DNA of 64,000 nucleotides, taken from Hydractinia symbiolongicarpus. Lineage: Eukaryota; Cnidaria; Hydrozoa; Anthoathecata; Hydractiniidae. Made by a program: the position numbers and the translations under genes. Position 1 is the first letter of the stretch, and the number at the start of each line of letters is the position of its first letter. Location: NCBI RefSeq assembly GCF_029227915.1, contig NC_079882.1, forward strand, positions 17,064,501-17,128,500, read 5' to 3'. Positions 51,881-63,800 of this stretch are shown here, piece by piece. The notes below the pieces were generated by a model. The model saw only the letters and a program-made list of their open reading frames with translations. It searched no databases and had not been told where the DNA came from.

Positions 51881-54800
51881 AGCAACAGCGCTAATGAAAA
51901 CGACTTGGGACGTTGTAGCGCATTGAGACTGGAAGGACTAGGCCAATGGTGACCTGCGCAGACCGGTGAAACCACGTGATTAACGTGTGAGACATTTATT
52001 AGACTGCAGAGGGCCATATTACAGCCTTAATAGGACTGTGCACGTAGTTAAGAGTGTTGTAAAGCAACGGCGCCAATGAAAACGACTTGGGACGTTGTAG
52101 CGCATTGAGACTGGAAGGACTAGGCCAATGGTAACCTAGGCAGACAGGTGAAACCACGTGATTTACGTGTGAGGCCTTTATTAGACTGCAAAAGGCCATA
52201 TTACAGCCTTTATAGGACTGTGCACGTAGTTCAGAGTTCTGTAAAGCAACAGCGCTAATGAAAACGACTTGGGAGGTTGTAGCGCATTGAGACTGGAACG
52301 ACTAGTTCAATGGTAACCTGCACAGGCAGATGGAACCACGTGATTTACGTGTGAGGCCTCTATTAGACTGCAAAAGGCCAAATTACAGCCTTTATAGGAC
52401 TGTGCACGTAGTTAAGAGTGTTGTAAGGCAACAGCGCTAATAAAAACGACTTGGGACGTTGTAGCGCATTGAGACTGGAACAACTAGTCCAATGGTAACC
52501 TGCACAGGCAGATGGAACCACGTGATTTACGTGTGAGGCCTTTATTAGACTGCAAAAGACCAAATTACAGCCTTTATAGGACTGTGCACGTAGTTAAGAG
52601 TGTTGTAAGGCAACGGCGCTAATGGAAACGACTTGGGACGTTGTAGCGCATTGAGACTGTAAGGACTAGGCCAATGGTAACCTGCACAGACAGGTGAAAC
52701 CACGTGATTTACGTGTGAGGCCTTTATTAGACTGCAAAAGGCCATATTACAGCCTTTATAGGACTGTGCAGATAGTTAAGAGTGTTCTAAGGCCACGGCG
52801 CTAAGGAAAACCACTTGGAACGTTGTAGTGCACTGAGACTGGAAGGAATAGTCCAATGGTAACCTGCGCAGGCAGATGGAACCACGTGATTTACGTGTGA
52901 GGACTTTATTAGACTGCAAAAGGCCATATTACAGCCTTTATAGGACTGTGCACGTAGTTAAGAGTGTTGTAAAGCAACAGCGCTAATGAAAACGACTTGG
53001 GACGTTGTAGCGCATTGAGACTGGAAGGACTAGGCCAATGGTGACCTGCGCAGACCGGTGAAACCACGTGATTAACGTGTGAGACATTTATTAGACTGCA
53101 GAGGGCCATATTACAGCCTTAATAGGACTGTGCACGTAGTTCAGAGTGTTGTAAAGCAACGGCGCCAATGAAAACGACTTGGGACGTTGTAGCGCATTGA
53201 GACTGGAAGGACTAGGCCAATGGTAACCTGGGCAGACAGGTGAAACCACGTGATTTACGTGTGAGGCCTTTATTAGACTGCAAAAGGCCATATTACAGCC
53301 TTTATAGGACTGTGCACGTAGTTAAGAGTGTTGTAAGGCAACAGCGCTAATAAAAACGACTTGGGACGTTGTAGCGCATTGAGACTGGAACAACTAGTCC
53401 AATGGTAACCTGCACAGGCAGATGGAACCACGTGATTTACGTGTGAGGCCTTTATTAGACTGCAAAAGACCAAATTACAGCCTTTATAGGACTGTGCACG
53501 TAGTTAAGAGTGTTGTAAGGCAACGGCGCTAATGGAAACGACTTGGGACGTTGTAGTGCATTGAGACTGTAAGGACTAGGCCAATGGTAACCTGCACAGA
53601 CAGGTGAAACCACGTGATTTACGTGTGAGGCCTTTATTAGACTGCAAAAGGCCATATTACAGCCTTTATAGGACTGTGCAGATAGTTAAGAGTGTTCTAA
53701 GGCCACGGCGCTAAGGAAAACCACTTGGAACGTTGTAGTGCACTGAGACTGGAAGGAATAGTCCAATGGTAACCTGCGCAGGCAGATGGAACCACGTGAT
53801 TTACGTGTGAGGACTTTATTAGACTGCAAAAGGCCATATTACAGCCTTTATAGGACTGTGCACGTAGTTAAGAGTGTTGTAAAGCAACGGCGCCAATGAA
53901 AACGACTTGGGACGTTGTAGCGCATTGAGACTGGAAGGACTAGTCTAATGGTAACCTGCGCAGGCAGGTGAAACCACGTGATTTACGTATGAAGCCATTA
54001 TTAGACTGCAAAAAGCCATATTACAGCCTTTATAGGACTGTGCACGTAGTTAAGAGTGTTGTAAAGCAACGGCGCCAATGAAAACGACTTGGGACGTTGT
54101 AGCGCATTGAGACTGGAAGGACTAGGCCAATGGTAACCTGCGCAGACAGGTGAAACCACGGGATTTACGTGTGAGGCCTTTATTAGACTGCAAAAGGCCA
54201 TATTACAGCCTTTATAGGACTGTGCAGGTAGTTAAGAGTGTTCTAAGGCCACGGCGCTAAGGAAAACCACTTGGAACGTTGTAGTGCACTGAGACTGGAA
54301 GGAATAGTCCAATGGTAACCTGCGCAGGCAGATGGAACCACGTGATTTACGTGTGAGGACTTTATTAGACTGCAAAAGGCCATTATACAGCCTTTATAGG
54401 ACTGTGCACGTAGTTAAGAGTGTTGTAAAGCAACGGCGCCAATGAAAACGACTTGGGACGTTGTAGCACATTGAGACTGGAAAGACTAGGCCAATGGTGA
54501 CCTGCGCAGACCTGTGAAACCACGTGATTAACGTGTGAGACCTTTATTAGACTGCAAAGGGCCATATTACAGCCTTTATAGGACTGTGCACGTAGTTAAG
54601 AGTGTCTTAAGGCAACGGCGCTAATGAAAACGATTTGAAACGTTGTAGCACATTGAGACTGGAAGGACTAGGTCAATGGTGACCTGCGCAGACCTGTGAA
54701 ACCACGTGATTAACGTGTGAGACCTTTATTAGACTGCAGAGGGCCATATTACAGCCTTTATAGGACTGTGCACGTAGTTAAGAGTGTCTTAAGGCAACGG

Positions 54801-57800
54801 CGCTAATGAAAACGACTTGAGACGTTGTAGCACATTGAGACTGGAAGGATTAGGCCAATGGTAACCTGCGCAGGCATGTGAAACCACGTGATTTACGTTG
54901 GAATCCTTTATTAGACTGCAAAAGGCCATATTACAGCCTTTATAGGACTGTGCAGGTAGTTAAGAGTGTTCTAAGGCCACGGCGCTAAGGAAAACCACTT
55001 GGAACGTTGTAGTGCACTGAGACTGGAAGGAATAGTCCAATGGTAACCTGCGCAGGCAGATGGAACCACGTGATTTACGTGTGAGGACTTTATTAGACTG
55101 CAAAAAGCCATATTACAGCCTTTATAGGACTGTGCACATAGTTAAGAGTGTTGTAAAGCAACGGCGCCAATGAAAACGACTTGAGACGTTGTAGCACATT
55201 GAGACTGGAAGGATTAGGCCAATTGTAACCTGCGCAGGCATGTGAAACCACGTGATTTACGTGGGAAGCCTTTATTAGACTGCAAAAGGCCATATTACAG
55301 CCTTTATAGGACTGTGCACGTAGTTAAGAGTGTTGTAAAGCAACGGCGCCAATGAAAACGACTTGGAACGTTGTAGCGCATTGAGACTGGAAGGACTAGG
55401 CCAATGGTAACCTGCGCAGACAGGTGAAACCACGTGATTTACGTGTGAGGCCTTTATTAGACTGCAAAAGGCCATATTACAGCCTTTATAGGACTGTGCA
55501 CGTAGTTCAGAGTTCTGTAAAGCAACAGCGCTAATGAAAACGACTTGGGAGGTTGTAGCGCATTGAGACTGGAACGACTAGTCCAATGGTAACCTGCACA
55601 GGCAGATGGAACCACGTGATTTACGTGTGAGGCCTCTATTAGACTGCAAAATGCCAAATTACAGCCTTTATAGGACTGTGCACGTAGTTAAGAGTGTTGT
55701 AAGGCAACAGCGCTAATGAAAACGACTTGGGACGTTGTAGCGCATTGAGACTGGAACAACTAGTCCAATGGTAACCTGCACAGGCAGATGGAACCACGTG
55801 ATTTACGTGTGAGGCCTTTATTAGACTGCAAAAGACCAAACTACAGCCTTTATAGGACTGTGTGCGTAGTTAAGAGTGTTGTAAGGCCACGGCGCTAAGG
55901 AAAACTACTTGGAACGTTGTAGTGCACTGAGACTGGAAGGAATAGTCCAATGGTAACCTGCGCAGGCAGATGGAACCACGTGATTTACGTGTGAGGACTT
56001 TATTAGACTGCAAAAGGCCATATTACAGCCTTTATAGGACTGTGCACGTAGTTAAGAGTGTTGTAAAGCAACGGCGCCAATGAAAACGACTTGGGACGTT
56101 GTAGCGCATTGAGACTGGAAGGACAAGTCTAATGGTAGCCTGCGCAGGCAGGTGAAACCACGTGATTTACGTATGAAGCCATTATTAGACTGCAAAAAGC
56201 CATATTACAGCCTTTATAGGACTGTGCAGGTAGTTAAGAGTGTTGTAAAGCAACGGCGCCAATGAAAACGACTTGGGACGTTGTAGCGCATTGAGACTGG
56301 AAGGACTAGGCCAATGGTAACCTGCGCAGACAGGTGAAACCACGCGATTTACGTGTGAGGCCTTTATTGGACTGCAAAAGGCCATATTACAGCCTTTATA
56401 GGACTGTGCAGGTAGTTAAGAGTGTTCTAAGGCCACGGCGCTAAGGAAAACCACTTGGAACGTTGTAGTGCACTGAGACTGGAAGGAATAGTCCAATGGT
56501 AACCTGCGCAGGCAGATGGAACCACGTGATTTACGTGTGAGGACTTTATTAGACTGCAAAAGGCCATATTACAGCCTTTATAGGACTGTGCACGTAGTTA
56601 AGAGTGTTGTAAAGCAACGGCGCCAATGAAAACGACTTGGGACGTTGTAGCACATTGAGACTGGAAGGACTAGGCCAATGGTGACATGCGCAGACCTGTG
56701 AAACCACGTGATTAACGTGTGAGACCTTTATTAGACTGCAAAGGGCCATATTACAGCCTTTATAGGACTGTGCACGTAGTTAAGAGTGTCTTAAGGCAAC
56801 GGCGCTAATGAAAACGACTTGAGACGTTGTAGCACATTGAGACTGGAAGGATTAGGCCAATGGTAACCTGCGCAGGCATGTGAAACCACGTGATTTACGT
56901 GGGAAGCCTTTATTAGACTGCAAAAGGCCATATTACAGCCTTTATAGGACTGTGCAGGTAGTTAAGAGTGTTCTAAGGCCACGGCGCTAAGGAAAACCAC
57001 TTGGAACGTTGTAGTGCACTGAGACTGGAAGGAATAGTCCAATGGTAACCTGCGCAGGCAGATGGAACCACGTGATTTACGTGTGAGGACTTTATTAGAC
57101 TGCAAAAAGCCATATTACAGCCTTTATAGGACTGTGCACATAGTTAAGAGTGTTGTAAAGCAACGGCGCCAATGAAAACGACTTGGGACGTTGTAGCGCA
57201 TTGAGACTGGAAGGACTAGGCCAGTGGTGACCTGCGCAGACCTGTGAAACCACGTGATTAACGTGTGAGACCTTTATTAGACTGCAAAGGGCCATATTAC
57301 AGCCTTTATAGGACTGTGCACGTAGTTAAGAGTGTCTTAAGGCAACGGCGCTAATGAAAACAACTTGAGACGTTGTAGCACATTGAGACTGGAAGGATTA
57401 GGCCAATTGTAACCTGCGCAGGCATGTGAAACCACGTGATTTACGTGGGAAGCCTTTATTAGACTACAAAAGGCCATATTACAGCCTTTATAGGACTGTG
57501 CACGTAGTTAAGAGTGTTGTAAAGCAACGGCGCCAATGAAAACGACTTGGAACGTTGTAGCGCATTGAGACTGGAAGGACTAGGCCAATGGTAACCTGCG
57601 CAGACAGGTGAAACCACGTGATTTACGTGTGAGGCCTTTATTAGACTGCAAAAGGCCATATTACAGCCTTTATAGGACTGTGCACGTAGTTCAGAGTTCT
57701 GTAAAGCAACAGCGCTAATGAAAACGACTTGGGAGGTTGTAGCGCATTGAGACTGGAACGACTAGTCCAATGGTAACCTGCACAGGCAGATGGAACCACG

Positions 57801-60800
57801 TGATTTACGTGTGAGGCCTCTATTAGACTGCAAAAGGCTAAATTACAGCCTTTATAGGACTGTGCACGTAGTTAAGAGTGTTGTAAGGCAACAGCGCTAA
57901 TGAAAACGACTTGGGACGTTGTAGCGCATTGAGACTGGAACAACTAGTCCAATGGTAACCTGCACAGGCAGATGGAACCACGTGATTTACGTGTGAGGCC
58001 TTTATTAGACTGCAAAAGACCAAACTACAGCCTTTATAGGACTGTGCACGTAGTTAAGAGTGTTGTAAGGCCACGGCGCTAAGGAAAACCACTTGGAACG
58101 TTGTAGTGCACTGAGACTGGAAGGAATAGTCCAATGGTAACCTGCGCAGGCAGATGGAACCACGTGATTTACGTGTGAGGACTTTATTAGACTGCAAAAG
58201 GCCATATTACAGCCTTTATAGGACTGTGCACGTAGTTAAGAGTGTTGTAAAGCAACGGCGCCAATGAAAACGACTTGGGACGTTGTAGCGCATTGAGACT
58301 GGAAGGACAAGTCTAATGGTAACCTGCGCAGACAGGTGAAACCACGTGATTTACGTGTGAGGCCTTTATTAGACTGCAAAAGGCCACATTACAGCCTTTA
58401 TAGGACTGTGCACGTAGTTCAGAGTTCTGTAAAGCAACAGCGCTAATGAAAACGACTTGGGAGGTTGTAGCGCATTGAGACTGGAACGACTAGTCCAATG
58501 GTAACCTGCACAGGCAGATGGAACCACGTGATTTACGTGTGAGGCCTCTATTAGACTGCAAAAGTCCAAATTACAGCCTTTATAGGACTGTGCACGTAGT
58601 TAAGAGTGTTGTAAGGCAACAGCGCTAATGAAAACGACTTGGGACGTTGTAGCGCATTGAGACTGGAACAACTAGTCCAATGGTAACCTGCACAGGCAGA
58701 TGGAACCACGTGATTTACGTGTGAGGCCTTTATTAGACTGCAAAAGACCAAACTACAGCCTTTATAGGACTGTGCACGTAGTTAAGAGTGTTGTAAGGCC
58801 ACGGCGCTAAGGAAAACCACTTGGAACGTTGTAGTGCACTGAGACTGGAAGAAATAGTCCAATGGTAACCTGCGCAGGCAGATGGAACCACGTGATTTAC
58901 GTGTGAGGACTTTATTAGACTGCAAAAGGCCATATTACAGCCTTTATAGGACTGTGCACGTAGTTAAGAGTGTTGTAAAGCAACGGCGCCAATGAAAACG
59001 ACTTGGGACGTTGTAGCGCATTGAGACTGGAAGGACAAGTCTAATGGTAACCTGCGCAGGCAGGTGAAACCACGTGATTTACGTATGAAGCCATTATTAG
59101 ACTGCAAAAAGCCATATTACAGCCTTTATAGGACTGTGCACGTAGTTAAGAGTGTTGTAAAGCAACGGCGCCAATGAAAACAACTTGGGACGTTGTAGCG
59201 CATTGAGACTGGAAGGACTAGGCCAATGGTAACCTGCGCAGACAGGTGAAACCACGTGATTTACGTGTGAGGCCTTTATTAGACTGCAAAAGGCCATATT
59301 ACAGCCTTTATAGGACTGTGCAGGTAGTTAAGAGTGTTCTAAGGCCACGGCGCTAAGGAAAACCACTTGGAACGTTGTAGTGCACTGAGACTGGAAGGAC
59401 AAGTCTAATGGTAACCTGCGCAGGCAGGTGAAACCACGTGATTTACGTATGAGGACTTTATTAGACTGCAAAAGGCCATATTACAGCCTTTATAGAACTG
59501 TGCACGTAGTTAAGAGTGTTGTAAAGCAACGGCGCCAATGAAAACGACTTGGGACGTTGTAGCACGTTGAGACTGGAAGGACTAGGCCAATGGTGACCTG
59601 CGCAGACCTGTGAAACCACGTGATTAACGTGTGAGACCTTTATTAGACTGCAAAGGGCCATATTACAGCCTTTATAGGACTGTGCACGTAGTTAAGAGTG
59701 TCTTAAGGCAACGGCGCTAATGAAAACGACTTGAGACGTTGTAGCACATTGAGACTGGAAGGATTAGGCCAATTGTAACCTGCGCAGGCATGTGAAACCA
59801 CGTGATTTACGTGGGAAGCCTTTATTAGACTGCAAAAGGCCATATTACAGCCTTTATAGGACTGTGCACGCAGTTAAGAGTGTTGTAAAGCAACGGCGCC
59901 AATGAAAACGACTTGGAACGTTGTAGCGCATTGAGACTGGAACGACTAGTCCAATGGTAACCTGCACAGGCAGATGGAACCACGTGATTTACGTGTGAGG
60001 CCTCTATTAGACTGCAAAAGGCCAAATTACAGCCTTTATAGGACTGTGCACGTAGTTAAGAGTGTTGTAAGGCCACGGCGCTAAGGAAAACCACTTGGAA
60101 CGTTGTAGTGCACTGAGACTGGAAGGAATAGTCCAATGGTAACCTGCGCAGGCAGATGGAACCACGTGATTTACGTGTGAGGACTTTATTAGACTGCAAA
60201 AGGCCATATTACAGCCTTTATAGGACTGTGCACGTAGTTAAGAGTGTTGTAAAGCAACGGCGCCAATGAAAACGACTTGGGACGTTGTAGCGCATTGAGA
60301 CTGGAAGGACAAGTCTAATGGTAACCTGCGCAGGCAGGTGAAACCACGTGATTTACGTATGAAGCCATTATTAGACTGCAAAAAGCCATATTACAGCCTT
60401 TATAGGACTGTGCACGTAGTTAAGAGTGTTGTAAAGCAACGGCGCCAATGAAAACGACTTGGGACGTTGTAGCGCATTGAGACTGGAAGGACTAGGCCAA
60501 TGGTAACCTGCGCAGACAGGTGAAACCACGTGATTTACGTGTGAGGCCTTTATTAGACTGCAAAAGGCCATATTACAGCCTTTATAGGACTGTGCAGGTA
60601 GTTAAGAGTGTTCTAAGGCCACGGCGCTAAGGAAAACCACTTGGAACGTTGTAGTGCACTGAGACTGGAAGGAATAGTCCAATGGTAACCTGCGCAGGCA
60701 GATGGAACCACGTGATTTACGTGTGAGGACTTTATTAGACTGCAAAAGGCCATATTACAGCCTTTATAGGACTGTGCACGTAGTTAAGAGTGTTGTAAAG

Positions 60801-63800
60801 CAACGGCGCCAATGAAAACGACTTGGGACGTTGTAGCGCATTGAGACTGGAAGGACAAGTCTAATGGTAACCTGCGCAGGCAGGTGAAACCACGTGATTT
60901 ACGTATGAAGCCATTATTAGACTGCAAAAAGCCATATTACAGCCTTTATAGGACTGTGCACGTAGTTAAGAGTGTTGTAAAGCAACGGCGCCAATGAAAA
61001 CGACTTGGGACGTTGTAGCGCATTGAGACTGGAAGGACTAGGCCAATGGTAACCTGCGCAGACAGGTGAAACCACGTGATTTACGTGTGAGGCCTTTATT
61101 AGACTGCAAAAGGCCATATTACAGCCTTTATAGGACTGTGCAGGTAGTTAAGAGTGTTCTAAGGCCACGGCGCTAAGGAAAACCACTTGGAACGTTGTAG
61201 TGCACTGAGACTGGAAGGAATAGTCCAATGGTAACCTGCGCAGGCAGATGGAACCACGTGATTTACGTGTGAGGACTTTATTAGACTGCAAAAGGCCATA
61301 TTACAGCCTTTATAGGACTGTGCACGTAGTTAAGAGTGTTGTAAAGCAACGGCGCCAATGAAAACGACTTGGGACGTTGTAGCACATTGAGACTGGAAGG
61401 ACTAGGCCAATGGTGACCTGCGCAGACCTGTGAAACCACGTGATTAACGTGTGAGACCTTTATTAGACTGCAAAGGGCCATATTACAGCCTTTATAGGAC
61501 TGTGCACGTAGTTAAGAGTGTCTTAAGGCAACGGCGCTAATGAAAACGACTTGAAACGTTGTAGCACATTGAGACTGGAAGGACTAGGTCAATGGTGACC
61601 TGCGCAGACCTGTGAAACCACGTGATTAACGTGTGAGACCTTTATTAGACTGCAGAGGGCCATATTACAGCCTTTATAGGACTGTGCACGTAGTTAAGAG
61701 TGTCTTAAGGCAACGGCGCTAATGAAAACGACTTGAGACGTTGTAGCACATTGAGACTGGAAGGATTAGGCCAATTGTAACCTGCGCAGGCATGTGAAAC
61801 CACGTGATTTACGTGGGAAGCCTTTATTAGACTGCAAAAGGCCATATTACAGCCTTTATAGGACTGTGCACGTAGTTAAGAGTGTTGTAAAGCAACGGCG
61901 CCAATGAAAACGACTTGGAACGTTGTAGCGCATTGAGACTGGAAGGACTAGGCCAATGGTAACCTGCGCAGACAGGTGAAACCACGTGATTTACGTGTGA
62001 GGCCTTTATTAGACTGCAAAAGGCCATATTACAGCCTTTATAGGACTGTGCACGTAGTTCAGAGTTCTGTAAAGCAACAGCGCTAATGAAAACGACTTGG
62101 GAGGTTGTAGCGCATTGAGACTGGAACGACTAGTCCAATGGTAACCTGCACAGGCAGATGGAACCACGTGATTTACGTGTGAGGCCTCTATTAGACTGCA
62201 AAAGGCCAAATTACAGCCTTTATAGGACTGTGCACGTAGTTAAGAGTGTTGTAAGGCAACAGCGCTAATGAAAACGACTTGGGACGTTGTAGCGCATTGA
62301 GACTGGAACAACTAGTCCAATGGTAACCTGCACAGGCAGATGGAACCACGTGATTTACGTGTGAGGCCTTTTTTAGACTGCAAAAGACCAAACTACAGCC
62401 TTTATAGGACTGTGCACGTAGTTAAGAGTGTTGTAAGGCCACGGCGCTAAGGAAAACCACTTGGAACGTTGTAGTGCACTGAGACTGGAAGGAATAGTCC
62501 AATGGTAACCTGCACAGGCAGATGGAACCACGTGATTTACGTGTGAGGCCTCTATTAGACTGCAAAAGGCCAAATTACAGCCTTTATAGGACTGTGCACG
62601 TAGTTAAGAGTGTTGTAAGGCAACAGCGCTAATGAAAACGACTTGGGACGTTGTAGCGCATTGAGACTGGAACAACTAGTCCAATGGTAACCTGCACAGG
62701 CAGATGGAACCACGTGATTTACGTGTGAGGCCTTTATTAGACTGCAAAAGACCAAACTACAGCCTTTATAGGACTGTGCACGTAGTTAAGAGTGTTGTAA
62801 GGCCACGGCGCTAAGGAAAACCACTTGGAACGTTGTAGTGCACTGAGACTGGAAGGAATAGTCCAATGGTAAACTGCGCAGGCAGATGGAACCACGTGAT
62901 TTACGTGTGAGGACTTTATTAGACTGCAAAAGGCCATATTACAGCCTTTATAGGACTGTGCACGTAGTTAAGAGTGTTGTAAAGCAACGGCGCCAATGAA
63001 AACGACTTGGGACGTTGTAGCGCATTGAGACTGGAAGGACAAGTCTAATGGTAACCTGCGCAGGCAGGTGAAACCACGTGATTTACGTATGAAGCCATTA
63101 TTAGACTGCAAAAAGCCATATTACAGCCTTTATAGGACTGTGCACGTAGTTAAGAGTGTTGTAAAGCAACGGCGCCAATGAAAACGACTTGGGACGTTGT
63201 AGCGCATTGAGACTGGAAGGACTAGGCCAATGGTAACCTGCGCAGACAGGTGAAACCACGTGATTTACGTGTGAGGCCTTTATTAGACTGCAAAAGGCCA
63301 TATTACAGCCTTTATAGGACTGTGCAGGTAGTTAAGAGTGTTCTAAGGCCACGGCGCTAAGGAAAACCACTTGGAACGTTGTAGTGCACTGAGACTGGAA
63401 GGAATAGTCCAATGGTAACCTGCGCAGGCAGATGGAACCACGTGATTTACGTGTGAGGACTTTATTAGACTGCAAAAGGCCATATTACAGCCTTTATAGG
63501 ACTGTGCACGTAGTTAAGAGTGTTGTAAAGCAACGGCGCCAATGAAAACGACTTGGGACGTTGTAGCACATTGAGACTGGAAGGACTAGGCCAATGGTGA
63601 CCTGCGCAGACCTGTGAAACCACGTGATTAACGTGTGAGACCTTTATTAGACTGCAAAGGGCCATATTACAGCCTTTATAGGACTGTGCACGTAGTTAAG
63701 AGTGTCTTAAGGCAACGGCGCTAATGAAAACGACTTGAAACGTTGTAGCACATTGAGACTGGAAGGACTAGGTCAATGGTGACCTGCGCAGACCTGTGAA

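Noticed and set aside
2033-63665. About 190 minus-strand open reading frames of 60-86 codons, most 66 codons (for example 4,427-4,627; longest 31,847-32,107), giving near-identical predicted peptides
   Set aside because: They are the same stretch of the monomer read over and over. Each spans slightly more than one 182-bp unit, so neighbours overlap by 19 bp in different frames (182 is not a multiple of 3). There is no promoter, ribosome-binding or splice context, no recognisable domain, and changes between copies follow the monomer classes rather than codon positions. The 86-codon one exists only because of the 1-bp deletion at about 31,920.
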